64,000 bases of DNA from JAVBTR01 sp031556065. GTDB lineage: Bacteria > Bacillota > Clostridia > Christensenellales > Aristaeellaceae. Positions 24,295-33,942 of the stretch are shown in pieces (the stretch's first letter is position 1; every line of letters begins with the position of its first letter). The notes below the pieces were generated by a model, which saw only the letters and a program-made list of their open reading frames with translations, was not told the DNA's origin and searched no databases. Where the stretch lies: assembly GCA_031556065.1 (NCBI GenBank), contig JAVBTR010000036.1:1-64000 (forward strand), read 5' to 3'. A program made the position numbers and the translations under genes.

Positions 24295-26594
24295 GGGTTC
24301 CCTCCATTGCGAAGCTGCCAGCATTTTTCCGGGGTCAGCGGCAGGCTGTCCGCGGATATATTGAGGGCCGAGGAAAGGGCGTTAGCCAAAGCCCCGGCCA
24401 TGCCGATAATCCCATGCTCGGATATGGAGCGGGAACCGTAGGGGGAATCGGCCTGAGGGGTTTCTACAAAGGCGACGTGGTATTTAGGCCGCTCGCTGAA
24501 GTGCATCAGCTTATAGGTACGAAGGGATGGGGTGGTGAGGCGGCCATTTTCATATTCAAAGGCTTCCCGGCTAGCCATGCTTAGGCCCATGGCCATGCCG
24601 CCTTTGATCATGCCCTCCTGCTCCAAGGGGTTTAAGGCCTTGCCCACGTCCATCACCGTGTAGGCATTGAGAATTTTATAACTGCAATCCCGGGTATCTA
24701 CTTCTATTTCCACTGCCTGGGCACCCACTGTCCAGCTGGGGGCGGAGCGGCCCGCGCCTGTTTGCGGGTTCAAAAGGGAAAGGCCCTTGAGCATAAAGCC
24801 GCCCCGGCCAATCACAGGTTCCCCCAACGGGCCGCCGCCGGATAAAACATCCTTATACAGAAGATAGCATTCAGGGTCCTGCTTAAGGTAGACCCGACCC
24901 CCGTCCAATTCAACATCCTCTATGGCGCAGGCAAAGGCCAGGGCCCCGTTGCGCTTTATTTGGGCGATCACATCATCAGCGGCCCGCATCACAGCCCGCC
25001 CCGCAATATAAGAGCTAAAGCTGGCCACGGTTTTATAGTGCTCCGGGTTCAAACGGGTATCCACCGAAAAATTCACATGAACCTGATCTGTGGGGATTTT
25101 TAGCCTGTCTGCAAACATTTGGGCCAGCAGGGTTTGACCGCCATTGCCCATTTCCACCACCCCGGTTGAAAGGTTAAAGCTGCCGTCGGCGTTAACGGTG
25201 GCAATGGCACCAGAAATAGCATCCGTAGGCGGGGTGGGGGCTTTCCAAAAGCAGGCGCAGCCCTTGGCACGGACAATGTGCGCCCCTAATGGCTCCGGCA
25301 TGCTTTTAAAACCGCACAGGGAAATCAGCTTGTCGATGCAGCTTTCCAAATTGCCTATGTTGCTCAAAGTGGTTTTCACCTGGGTAGGGGTTAATTGCCC
25401 TGGACGGATGGCGTTAAGCCGCCGGAAGGCCAAGGGATCCATTTTCAGTTCAAAGCTAAGGGCGTCCATGGCCCGTTCGATGCAAAAGGTAAGGGACTCA
25501 TGGGCGAACCCACGGTAGGAGGTGGCGTAGGTGTGGTTGGTGTATACAGAATACACATCACAGGCAAGGTTTTCAATGTTGTAAGGGCCGGTGCAATCCA
25601 CCGCCGCGGCCTTGGCCATATAGGGGCTGATATCCGCATAAGCGCCGCTATCCATTATAAACAAGATTTCCGCTGCCCGAAGAATGCCCTCTTGATCCGC
25701 TCCCAGCTTGATATGGGCGTGGAAGCCGCTGCGGGAGGGCAGCGTTTCCATATCCTCCTTGCGCGTGGCTGTTATGCGTACAGGGTGGCCATTCAGTTTT
25801 TTCGAAGCCATGTAAGCCAATAATTCCAAAACCACCGGGGCCTTGCCCCCGAAGGCGCCGCCTACAAAGGGTACCTTCACACGCACATTCCCTGCTGGAA
25901 TGGCAAAGCATTCAGCGATTTGCTTTGCCACCTCATAAGGGGATTGGGACGCGGTGAGGATTTCCACCGTGCCATCCTTTAATATTTGCGTCCGGCAGGT
26001 TCTGGTTTCCATGGCAATATGCCCTGACGGGGCCAGGGAGAAGGTCCGTGAAACAATGGCTTCACATTGCCCGAACCCCTGTTCCACATTCCCTTTGCGT
26101 ATGGGAAAGTGGCTGGATACATTTGTGCCAGTTTGGGGGTAAACATCGGCCGCGTTATTCACATAGGCAGCAAGATCGGGGTGCAATAAAGGCCCATGGC
26201 CGTCAAGGGCGCTTTGTGCATCCATTACCGCGGGCAAAGGTTCATAAGCAACACGGATTTTTTCTGCGGCTAAAGAAGCAGTGGCTTCGTCTAAAGCCAC
26301 CACCAGGGCAACAGGTTCTCCTGCGTAGCGCACACAATCTGTTGCCAAGAGCGGGCGGTCCCGGAGAAGCGGCCCGCTTAAGGGCGGACAATCCGCTCCT
26401 GTGAGCACCAGCTTTACCCCAGCCATGGCAAGGGCTTCACGGGAGTCGATGTACGCAATGCGGGCATGGGCATGGGGCGAAACAAGCATTCGCGCGCTGT
26501 AAAACCCGGCCAAAGGGAAATCATCGGTATACCTGGCTTCCCCGGTCACCTTCCGCCACGCCTCCTTGCGCACAAGGCTTTTCCCCACTTCCAA
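24291..26594 (-). CDS. Molybdenum hydroxylase, molybdopterin large subunit
   Basis: The 767-residue protein covers the full xanthine dehydrogenase/CO dehydrogenase large-subunit plan: VTGEARYTDD at the start, GGAFGGK (about residue 245) and YRGFAHES for cofactor binding, MGNGGQTLLAQMFADRL, and near the end RSISEHGIIGMAGALANAL, where the Glu stands where the family's catalytic Glu is expected. No Cys of the CO-dehydrogenase type is seen. The substrate (purine, nicotinate, aldehyde or other) cannot be told. The start is a TTG behind AGGTGG. No maturation genes lie nearby. Confidence 0.88.
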   Translation of the reverse strand: MEVGKSLVRKEAWRKVTGEARYTDDFPLAGFYSARMLVSPHAHARIAYIDSREALAMAGVKLVLTGADCPPLSGPLLRDRPLLATDCVRYAGEPVALVVALDEATASLAAEKIRVAYEPLPAVMDAQSALDGHGPLLHPDLAAYVNNAADVYPQTGTNVSSHFPIRKGNVEQGFGQCEAIVSRTFSLAPSGHIAMETRTCRTQILKDGTVEILTASQSPYEVAKQIAECFAIPAGNVRVKVPFVGGAFGGKAPVVLELLAYMASKKLNGHPVRITATRKEDMETLPSRSGFHAHIKLGADQEGILRAAEILFIMDSGAYADISPYMAKAAAVDCTGPYNIENLACDVYSVYTNHTYATSYRGFAHESLTFCIERAMDALSFELKMDPLAFRRLNAIRPGQLTPTQVKTTLSNIGNLESCIDKLISLCGFKSMPEPLGAHIVRAKGCACFWKAPTPPTDAISGAIATVNADGSFNLSTGVVEMGNGGQTLLAQMFADRLKIPTDQVHVNFSVDTRLNPEHYKTVASFSSYIAGRAVMRAADDVIAQIKRNGALAFACAIEDVELDGGRVYLKQDPECYLLYKDVLSGGGPLGEPVIGRGGFMLKGLSLLNPQTGAGRSAPSWTVGAQAVEIEVDTRDCSYKILNAYTVMDVGKALNPLEQEGMIKGGMAMGLSMASREAFEYENGRLTTPSLRTYKLMHFSERPKYHVAFVETPQADSPYGSRSISEHGIIGMAGALANALSSALNISADSLPLTPEKCWQLRNGGNP

Positions 26595-26776
26595 GCTTCC
26601 ACCTGCCTTTTCATTTACTGGTAATAGTGTTCATGTTTTCAAGGGGTTTTATGCACAGGGCAATATGGATAGAAGGAATCCGCCTTTCTGGAGCGAAGTC
26701 ATATTAAAAGTAATTCCCTGCTGCGCCTGATTGCAGCCATAGGGTAAATGCGGGAATAAACGGGGGAGGAAAGACC

Positions 26777-27913
26777 ATGCAGGCTTGGGTAGACAGTGTA
26801 TGGAAAAGGATTGAGGCCAAAATGCCCTATTGCGCGGCAATGGCCGCTAAAGAAAATGTCATTCCCTATCAGGGTCAGGGGGATACCTGGATGGGACCGC
26901 CCCATGAGGGCCCTTCTTGGTGGACCAATGGCTTCTGGCCTGCGCTGATGTGGCAGATGTATCACAGCACGAAGGATGAGGCCTATGCACAAGAAGCGCG
27001 GCGTGTGCAGGCGTTGATCCGGGGGGAGTTCGACCGTTTCCTGGGTTTGCATCACGATGTGGGCTTTATGTATTTGCTTTCCTTTGGAGCGGAGCATTTG
27101 CTCACAGGGAACCAAGAGGCGAAGCGGGATGTGTTGCATGCGGCCAACTTGCTGGCAGGGCGGTATAACCCTAACGGGTTTATTCGGGCCTGGAACGGGG
27201 AAGGGAAAGAAGGCTGGGCCATTGTGGATTGCCTGATGAACCTGCCGCTATTGTACACAGCCTCCCGTATGCTCGGCGACCCTCGCTTTGAACTGATCGC
27301 CAAGCACCATGCGGATACGGCTATGAAGTATTTCATTCGCGAGGATGGTTCCGCTAACCATATTGTTATATTTGATGCCCTCACTGGGGACATGTTAGAC
27401 GCGCCGGGCGGGCAGGGATACGAGCCCGGTTCCAGCTGGTCCCGGGGCCAGGCATGGGCGCTGTATGGTTTTGTTCTCAGTTATCTCAATACCGGGGAAG
27501 AACGTTATAAAGAAACGGCCATACGTGTGGCTGATTATTTCATAGCCTGTATTCGGGAGGATGGCTTAACCGATTGCGATTTCCGTCAGCCGCCCCATGA
27601 AGAACGCATCGATAATATCGCTGGCGCCTGCGCCGCCTGCGGCTTAATGGAGCTTGCCCCTTTGGTAGACGAAGCCAGCGCTGCCCGGTATCAGGGTGCC
27701 GCGATCAAAATGCTTCAGGCTATGGATACCCTTTGCGCGGACTGGTCTGAAGACCGTTGCGGCATACTGCAAAAGTGCACAGCGGCCTATCATGACGATG
27801 GCGCCGGGCGGCATATTAATATCGTTTATGGGGATTATTTCTTTGTTGAAGCCATATGCAAGCTCCGCGGCGCAGATATCATGCCATGGAAGCCTGTTAC
27901 CCCATTAAACTAA
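26777..27913 (+). CDS. Unsaturated glucuronyl hydrolase, glycoside hydrolase family 88
   Basis: The 378-residue protein has the two catalytic aspartates at positions very like those of Bacillus UGL (D88/D149): D94 in HDVGFMYLLSF and D151 in IVDCLMNLPLLY. WWTNGFWPALMW and WSRGQAWALYGF are further family blocks. It hydrates the 4,5-double bond of unsaturated uronic acids left by polysaccharide lyases (glycosaminoglycans, gellan, xanthan and similar). No signal peptide, so it acts on imported oligosaccharides. GGGGGAGG precedes the ATG. It is convergent with the AraC gene, only 4 bases apart, and divergent from the molybdenum hydroxylase. Confidence 0.88.
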   Translation: MQAWVDSVWKRIEAKMPYCAAMAAKENVIPYQGQGDTWMGPPHEGPSWWTNGFWPALMWQMYHSTKDEAYAQEARRVQALIRGEFDRFLGLHHDVGFMYLLSFGAEHLLTGNQEAKRDVLHAANLLAGRYNPNGFIRAWNGEGKEGWAIVDCLMNLPLLYTASRMLGDPRFELIAKHHADTAMKYFIREDGSANHIVIFDALTGDMLDAPGGQGYEPGSSWSRGQAWALYGFVLSYLNTGEERYKETAIRVADYFIACIREDGLTDCDFRQPPHEERIDNIAGACAACGLMELAPLVDEASAARYQGAAIKMLQAMDTLCADWSEDRCGILQKCTAAYHDDGAGRHINIVYGDYFFVEAICKLRGADIMPWKPVTPLN

Positions 27914-27917
27914 TATC

Positions 27918-28805
27918 TCACACATCGGTTTCTTTCCGTTCCTTGCGAAAGGCCCTTGGAGAGATTCCTTCAATACGCTTGAACAGTTGCGAAAAATAGG
28001 ATGGATCAGGGATGCCGCAGTTGCAGGCAATATCCGATATGCTATAGCTTGTCAGCATAAGGAGCTTTTTAGCTTTTTCTACCCTCATGGCAAGGATAAA
28101 ACTTTGGACGGATTGGCCGCAGGCTGCGTAAAAGACACGATATAAGTGAGAACGGTCAATGCCTATATAGCCAGCAATCTTTTGTACCGATAAATCTTCC
28201 GAAGCCAGATAGCGGCGTATATAGCTTGCGGCTGTATGAAAGTAGCTGCTGTAGCTTACATTTAATTGCTTTTCGTTGCTTTGGGTTAACAAGGAAAACA
28301 GGTTATACAAAAGACTGATAAGCCGCATTTCCTGGGTAGATGTGATAATATGGATGCTGGTGATCTGCTTTAGGGTATCAAGCAAGGGGTCGCCATTATC
28401 GGGATGAACGATTAAATTATATTTATTATATCCGCAAAGATCCAACAGCTTTTCCACTTCAGTGCCGTTAAAGCCTACCCAGTAATACTGATAGGGTTCT
28501 TTGCCGTCCGCTTGATAAAACACACGCTGATAGGGACGAATCAAAAAAGCGTCGCCCTTTTCAATGGGAAAGGAGCGGCCATCGCACCTGTAGGTACCCT
28601 TTCCGCCGTAGAGGTAATGAATGATGTAATGATCATATACGCTGGGGCCTGTCATGAAATTGGGCGGGCTTTTGTACTTTACACCGCTTTGGTAAATGCA
28701 TAAAGGCTCAAATGAGGCATTGGTATTGTTGTAGTCGTTGAAGTGGATGGTTTCATCGCTTCGGCGGTTTTTTATGTCGGTTAGCTTAATAATGCTTTTT
28801 GGCAT
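27918..28805 (-). CDS. AraC-family transcriptional regulator
   Basis: The 295-residue protein has an N-terminal cupin-like sensor (about 45-125, with GGKGTYRCDGRSFPIEKGD) and a C-terminal double helix-turn-helix (about 195-290) containing YIGIDRSHLYRVF and GIPDPSYFSQLFKRIEGISPRAFR. Such proteins sense a sugar and usually activate nearby uptake and breakdown genes. It is divergent from the importer operon starting at 29052, the likely target. GGAGG lies 10 bases before the ATG. Confidence 0.9.
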   Translation of the reverse strand: MPKSIIKLTDIKNRRSDETIHFNDYNNTNASFEPLCIYQSGVKYKSPPNFMTGPSVYDHYIIHYLYGGKGTYRCDGRSFPIEKGDAFLIRPYQRVFYQADGKEPYQYYWVGFNGTEVEKLLDLCGYNKYNLIVHPDNGDPLLDTLKQITSIHIITSTQEMRLISLLYNLFSLLTQSNEKQLNVSYSSYFHTAASYIRRYLASEDLSVQKIAGYIGIDRSHLYRVFYAACGQSVQSFILAMRVEKAKKLLMLTSYSISDIACNCGIPDPSYFSQLFKRIEGISPRAFRKERKETDV

Positions 28806-29051
28806 GGCCTTCGCCTCCTTTAACCATTATACCATCCAAGGAAACATTTGCAACATAATATAAACTTTTGGAAACATACACCACTTTTCAAACCCAGCTA
28901 TCTTGTATAGAATAGAGCATGTAGCAAACAGTTAAAAAAAGATTCATGGTAACGATTTGGAACGAATTGTTTCAGTTTTGTGATACTTTTGTTGCTCTTT
29001 ACAAATCATACACAGCCAAGGCTGTGATGAAAATAATAAGGAGGTCTCATC
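28806..29051. other. Divergent regulatory gap between AraC gene and importer operon
   Basis: This 246-base, AT-rich gap holds the ribosome sites of both flanking genes and a TATAGAAT-like -10 near 28906 for the plus strand. I see no convincing operator repeat for the AraC protein and no RNA gene. Confidence 0.35.
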
Positions 29052-30347
29052 ATGGAAAAACGACGGAAGATGTTGGCAAGGTGCTTGTGCGTGATGCTCT
29101 TGCTCATGGGCGCGGTTGCACCGGCAAACGCTCAAACCACAGTGACTTGGTGGACTTGGTCCACGGAAGCCACGGAAGCATTCCAAAAAATTGCGGATGA
29201 ATTTGAAAAGCAAAACCCAGATATCAAAATCGATCTGCAGTTTATTGCCAACAAAGATTATTGGACGAAGCTGCCTGTAGCCATTGCTTCTGGAAGCGGA
29301 CCGGATTTGTATCAGATGACCCGCCCCTCTTTTGAATTGTATGCGGCATCTGGACAAACCATGGATTTGTCAAGCTACATCGCGGATTCCAAGGCACTGC
29401 AGGCAAACGTAGCTGAGATGGATCCTACGCTTGTGGAAAGTTATCAGTTTGATGACAAGCAGATGGCGATTCCTTTCTCGGTGGAATCCGCTGCCATTGC
29501 CTACAACAAAACCTTGTTTGAAGCGGCAGGGCTACCGGACTTAAAAACCATTGAGGATACATGGACTTGGGAAGACCTGAGGGAATTGGCTAAAAAGTTG
29601 ACAGTGAAGAGCGCTAATGGGGAAACCAGCCAGTATGGTTTTTTGGTGCCGGCAGATCGCATGCCCCAATGGGAATTGATCTGGTCCCATGGTCTTGAGA
29701 TGTTTAACGAAACAAAGGATGCTTGTGTTATTGATGATCCAGGCATTGTAGAAGCGGCACAGATTCTGGTAGATATGTACTTGGATGGCGTGTCTCCTTC
29801 TACGGAAGCTACTGCCACCATGTCTGCCGATGATATGTTCATGAGCGGCAAAATCGCTATGGTTACGGCAGGCAGTTGGAAGGTACCCACATACAACAAT
29901 ATTACCACTTTTGAATGGGATGTTGCCGAACTTCCTTTTGATGCGGCTACAGGTGTGCGCCGCGCGTCTTCCAATGTATTAGGGTTTGTGGTCAATCCCA
30001 AATCCAAGGCTGTGGAAGCGACCATTCAATTCTTGGGGTTTGCCAGCAGTACATATGGCCAGGGGATTTTAGCGGACACGCATACCTATATTCCCGCAAA
30101 CGTTACCGTGCGTGATTCCTTCTTTCAAGGAAATAAACCGGCTAATTTGCTGGCCTATCAACGGGCGTTGGATTATGTGCATCCCAATACCTTGACCCAA
30201 TATATTCCTTACCAGCAGTTCCTGTCCGAGTTTAACAATGCGTTCAGGGATGCCTATACCGGGCAAAAAACTTTGCAGGAAGCCATGACGGAGCATTGCG
30301 CCGTGATCAATCAGATTATGCGAGAAAACAAAGAAAACTTTGAATGA
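29052..30347 (+). CDS. Extracellular sugar-binding protein (ABC importer, CUT1)
   Basis: The 431-residue protein has a signal peptide ending in ANA (about residue 27) and the family-1 binding pattern VTWWTWSTEATEAFQKIADEF, SGSGPDLYQMTRPS and FMSGKIAMVTAGSW. Aromatic residues in the first strand suit sugar stacking. No lipobox Cys is evident. GGAGG lies before the ATG. It heads the operon of two permeases and five enzymes that runs to 35964. Confidence 0.9.
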   Translation: MEKRRKMLARCLCVMLLLMGAVAPANAQTTVTWWTWSTEATEAFQKIADEFEKQNPDIKIDLQFIANKDYWTKLPVAIASGSGPDLYQMTRPSFELYAASGQTMDLSSYIADSKALQANVAEMDPTLVESYQFDDKQMAIPFSVESAAIAYNKTLFEAAGLPDLKTIEDTWTWEDLRELAKKLTVKSANGETSQYGFLVPADRMPQWELIWSHGLEMFNETKDACVIDDPGIVEAAQILVDMYLDGVSPSTEATATMSADDMFMSGKIAMVTAGSWKVPTYNNITTFEWDVAELPFDAATGVRRASSNVLGFVVNPKSKAVEATIQFLGFASSTYGQGILADTHTYIPANVTVRDSFFQGNKPANLLAYQRALDYVHPNTLTQYIPYQQFLSEFNNAFRDAYTGQKTLQEAMTEHCAVINQIMRENKENFE

Positions 30348-30369
30348 TGGCTGCTGCGGTGGTGCTCAT

Positions 30370-30401
30370 GGGGATTGCCTGACTCATAACCGGGCATCCC
30401 C
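30370..30401 (+). terminator. Hairpin between binding-protein and permease genes
   Basis: GGGGAT-GCC (30370-30379, one bulged T) pairs with GGC-ATCCCC (30393-30401), followed by T-rich sequence. Such hairpins often lower permease expression relative to the binding protein or protect the upstream transcript. Confidence 0.5.
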
Positions 30402-30430
30402 CTTATTTCTTATATAGGAGGCATAGCGCT

Positions 30431-31345
30431 GTGTTAACAAGACATATGCCCATGACCCGTCGAGAAAAGCGTGAGCTTAGAGAAGGCCTGCTCTTTGCTT
30501 CCCCTTGGCTGATCGGTTTCGTGGTATTCATGGTTGTACCCCTTATATTTTCTTTTGCTATCAGCCTGACAAATTACAGTTTTTTAAGTACCTCTAAGTT
30601 TATCGGATTAAGGAACTATCAAAAGATGCTATTTGAGGATCCAATGATTTGGCAATCCTTGAAGATTACCCTTTCCTATGCGGTAATCGCGGTGCCCCTG
30701 CAGCTTGTTTTTGGCTTTTTACTTGCCCTGCTGCTTAATATGCCTTTGAAAGGCGTTCCTTTTTTTAGGACCATTTTCTACTTGCCATCATTGATCGTGG
30801 TAGTGGCATCTTCTCTTTTGTGGAAACAAATGCTCAATACGGATTTTGGCGTTTTGAATTACCTTCTTTCCCTTTTGGGGTTGAGAAAAATATCTTGGTT
30901 AGCCAATACATCCACCATTCTTGGAAGCCTGGTCATCATCCATCTATGGAGTGTGGGCCGTTCAATGATCATTAACCTTTCTGGGCTTCAGAGTATCCCC
31001 ACTCAGCTTTATGAAGCCGCAGATATAGATGGCTGCGGTAAGATACGACAGGTGTTTACCATTACGCTGCCCATGCTCACCCCTACTATTTTTCTTAATT
31101 TGCTTACCGGCATGATCGGCGCTTTTAAATCCTTCTCCATGGTCAATGTACTTACTGGGGGAGGGCCCAACAACGCAAGCAAATTCTATATGCTTTATCT
31201 TTACGAAAACGCTTTCGCAAATTACCGTATGGGTTACGCGTCTGCTATGTCTTGGCTTTTGTTCGCCATTGTGGCGGGACTGACGCTGGTTGTTTTTAGA
31301 AGCTCCCGGTCCTGGGTTTATTATGCTGGAGGTACAGAAAAATGA
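30431..31345 (+). CDS. ABC sugar importer permease, UgpA/MalF type
   Basis: The 304-residue protein has six membrane helices starting with WLIGFVVFMVVPLIFSFAIS, and the EAA loop QLYEAADIDGCGKIRQVF (about residues 194-211). The start is a GTG with AGGAGG about 9 bases upstream. It overlaps the next permease by 4 bases (ATGA). Confidence 0.9.
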   Translation: MLTRHMPMTRREKRELREGLLFASPWLIGFVVFMVVPLIFSFAISLTNYSFLSTSKFIGLRNYQKMLFEDPMIWQSLKITLSYAVIAVPLQLVFGFLLALLLNMPLKGVPFFRTIFYLPSLIVVVASSLLWKQMLNTDFGVLNYLLSLLGLRKISWLANTSTILGSLVIIHLWSVGRSMIINLSGLQSIPTQLYEAADIDGCGKIRQVFTITLPMLTPTIFLNLLTGMIGAFKSFSMVNVLTGGGPNNASKFYMLYLYENAFANYRMGYASAMSWLLFAIVAGLTLVVFRSSRSWVYYAGGTEK

Positions 31346-32214
31346 TAGCACAAAGTCATTCCAGCAAATTCAAAAGTGTCCGTAGACGCAAACACATTAG
31401 TCATGGGATGGCTTATGCCATTTTGATTGTGCTGGCGGTTATGTTTTTCTTTCCACTGTTTTGGTTGGTTTCTTGCTCGTTAAAAACCTATGAAGGGATC
31501 TTTCTCTATCCACCGCAGTTTCCTCCGTTTCCGGCGCAATTTCAAAATTATTATGATGCTCTAACTTACAAATCTCTGCCCTTTGCGCGGTTTATAGGTA
31601 ACAGCGCCATGGTAACGGTGATTTCTGTGCTGGGCGCGGTGATGTCTTCTTCTATTGTTGCTTACTCCTTTTCCAGGCTCCGCTGGCGCGGAAGAAACGC
31701 GCTGTTTGCCATTGTTGTATTAACCATGATCATTCCTACAGAGGTTGTGATTACACCTTTGTATTTGATCTATAACCAAATGGGATGGATTGATACTTAC
31801 TTGCCCATGGTTCTGCCTTTCTTTTTCGGCAAAGCCTTTTATGTCTTTATGATCCGGCAAACCATGATGGGTATTCCTCTTGAGATGGACGAATCGGCCA
31901 AGCTGGATGGGTGCTCGGCTTTGCAAACCTTTTTAAAGATTATCATGCCTCAAGCCAAGCTGGCTATTATTGCCGTAGCGATTATGGCAATGCAAGACCA
32001 GTGGAACAACTATCTTGAACCGTTGATTTACATCAACTCCCTTGACAAGCAGACTATTTCTGTGGCTCTAAGCTATTTCAGTGGCATGTATCAAACCCAG
32101 TGGCATCTTGTATATGCAGCTGCTGTGATGGTTGCTATGCCAATTTTAATTTTGTTTGTTTTTATGCAGAAGTATTTTATTCAAGGCGTTGTGGTTTCTG
32201 GGGTCAAAGGGTGA
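31342..32214 (+). CDS. ABC sugar importer permease, UgpE/MalG type
   Basis: The 290-residue protein has six helices and the EAA loop EMDESAKLDGCSALQTF (about residues 178-194). The VVVSGVKG end is typical of MalG-like CUT1 permeases. It is translationally coupled to the preceding permease. No ATPase gene is nearby, so a shared MsmK-like ATPase is likely. Confidence 0.9.
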   Translation: MIAQSHSSKFKSVRRRKHISHGMAYAILIVLAVMFFFPLFWLVSCSLKTYEGIFLYPPQFPPFPAQFQNYYDALTYKSLPFARFIGNSAMVTVISVLGAVMSSSIVAYSFSRLRWRGRNALFAIVVLTMIIPTEVVITPLYLIYNQMGWIDTYLPMVLPFFFGKAFYVFMIRQTMMGIPLEMDESAKLDGCSALQTFLKIIMPQAKLAIIAVAIMAMQDQWNNYLEPLIYINSLDKQTISVALSYFSGMYQTQWHLVYAAAVMVAMPILILFVFMQKYFIQGVVVSGVKG

Positions 32215-32246
32215 TTCTGTGGAAAAATGGAGGAATGGTTAACCAT

Positions 32247-33098
32247 ATGGATAGCTACTTATTCGATTTGCATGTGCATACGGCGCAAACAAGCATTTGT
32301 GGCCGTGTTGACGCGAAGGAAATCGTATCACTGTATTTAAAAGCAGGCTATGATGGTATTGTGATAACCGATCATTATCATCAATCCTATTTTAGTGCGT
32401 TGGGGGACATACCATGGAGGAAGAAGGTACAGCGGTATTTGGCCGGCTTTTATGCAGCCCGTGACGCTGCGAAAGATACCGGCCTTAAAGTGCTGTACGG
32501 TATTGAGTTTCGGAACAACGAAACCTTAGACGATTTTCTCGTTTATGGCATAGAAGAGGCTTTTTTTTGTCTCAACCCGGATATATTCGCTTTACCGCTA
32601 AAAACATGCATTGAATGCTTCCATGAGGCGGGCGCTGTGGTTATTCAAGCGCATCCGGCCCGGGTTCGCATGGGAATCCGCATCGGTAATGCCATTTTTC
32701 AAGAGTTTGGCCAGGAAGTGATGCTTGCGCAAATGAAAAACGATAGGAAAACCCTGGAGATTCCTTGGGCGGAACGTATGAGCCTGTTTGAGCTGCCGCA
32801 GCAGCTTGCCTATCAAAGGGTTTGCAGCCTACGGGAACCGGGGCTGCTGGACGGTATTGAAATGTACAACGGTAATAACCAATGGGCGCAAAACCCTGTG
32901 GAGATAAGTGAAATAATGAAACAATACCCTCATCTGATTGGCATTGCCGCATCTGATTTTCATGAGAGGGAGCACTTAGGCACAGGAGGCGTTTACCTTG
33001 ATTTTTTGCCGCACACCTCCGGTGAACTGGCTTTGGCGCTTGGAAAGGGGCACGTCCTGGGTTGTAAAATGCCAATGAGTGTGGAGGTTATGCTGTGA
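32247..33098 (+). CDS. PHP-domain metal-dependent phosphoesterase
   Basis: This 283-residue protein has the PHP metal motifs: DLHVHTAQTSICG near the start, VITDHYHQSYF about residue 40, IQAHPAR in the middle and AASDFHEREH near the end. These residues bind two or three metal ions and hydrolyse phosphate esters; relatives include histidinol phosphatase and cyclic-phosphate phosphodiesterases. Two ATGs are possible (32235 and 32247); the first touches the GGAGG directly, so I favour the second. It lies inside the importer operon just before the PhnP-like gene. Confidence 0.8.
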   Translation: MDSYLFDLHVHTAQTSICGRVDAKEIVSLYLKAGYDGIVITDHYHQSYFSALGDIPWRKKVQRYLAGFYAARDAAKDTGLKVLYGIEFRNNETLDDFLVYGIEEAFFCLNPDIFALPLKTCIECFHEAGAVVIQAHPARVRMGIRIGNAIFQEFGQEVMLAQMKNDRKTLEIPWAERMSLFELPQQLAYQRVCSLREPGLLDGIEMYNGNNQWAQNPVEISEIMKQYPHLIGIAASDFHEREHLGTGGVYLDFLPHTSGELALALGKGHVLGCKMPMSVEVML

Positions 33099-33919
33099 AA
33101 CTGCATTTTTATGGTACAGGTGCGTCAGAGGGCTTTCCGGCTATGTTTTGTGATTGTGAATATTGTGTGAAAGCCCGGAGCTTGGGGAAAGAAAACATTC
33201 GCACGCGTACGTCTGTGGGGTTGGACGAACATGTATTAATCGATTTTTCCGCGGACTCGTATATGCATACCATTTATGGCGGTCTGGACATGCGGAAGAT
33301 ACGCCATATTCTTTTGACCCATTCCCACTCCGATCATTTTTATCCGGTGGATCTGCTTACAATTTTGGAACCCATGGCATGGAGAAAAAGTGCGGATCCC
33401 CTTCAGTTATATGGCCCCAAGGATTGCATGAAAAAAATGAGCCTTTGCCATGGCTATACAGATGAGGCAAAGAAGCGACTCCCTCTTTATGCGCTTCCGC
33501 CCTTTGAAAATGTGAAGATTGAGAGCTACACCGTGAAGCCCCTGCTCACATGTCATGACCCCCATGAAGATTGCTATATTTATATTATAAAAAACCATGG
33601 CAAGACTTTGCTGTATGCTCATGACTCCCATCGGTTTCCTCCGAAAACATGGCAGGCCATTTTGCGGGAGCGCTATGATTGCTGTGTGTTGGATTGCACC
33701 AGTGTGACCACGCCCAATGTGTTTGCAAATCATATGAGCTTTGAAGATGATCTGGAGATACGCCAACGGTTGATTGCTTCCGGGGCGGCTGATGAAAGCA
33801 CGGTTTTTATCGCTAACCATTTCGCACATACGTATAACCCCTTGCACCAGCGTATTTTTCCATTGTTCGCCCAGCACGGGTTTATTGCGGCTTATGATGG
33901 GATGGAGATTACGTTTTAA
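33095..33919 (+). CDS. Metallo-beta-lactamase-fold hydrolase, PhnP-like
   Basis: The 274-residue protein has THSHSDHF (metal site 1), a C-terminal NHFAHTYNP block and, near the start, CDCEYC. The CxCxxC trio is the structural zinc site of PhnP, a cyclic phosphodiesterase of the C-P lyase pathway. The central histidine/aspartate motifs are present, so it should be an active phosphodiesterase; its substrate is unknown. The GTG start overlaps the PHP stop by 4 bases, so the two phosphoesterases are made together. Confidence 0.78.
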   Translation: MKLHFYGTGASEGFPAMFCDCEYCVKARSLGKENIRTRTSVGLDEHVLIDFSADSYMHTIYGGLDMRKIRHILLTHSHSDHFYPVDLLTILEPMAWRKSADPLQLYGPKDCMKKMSLCHGYTDEAKKRLPLYALPPFENVKIESYTVKPLLTCHDPHEDCYIYIIKNHGKTLLYAHDSHRFPPKTWQAILRERYDCCVLDCTSVTTPNVFANHMSFEDDLEIRQRLIASGAADESTVFIANHFAHTYNPLHQRIFPLFAQHGFIAAYDGMEITF

Positions 33920-33942
33920 AAGGCTAAAGGAGAAGGAATAGT

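Noticed and set aside
26595..26776. Riboswitch before the GH88 gene
   Set aside because: The 182-base gap has a few short stems but no pattern that I can match to a known riboswitch class.
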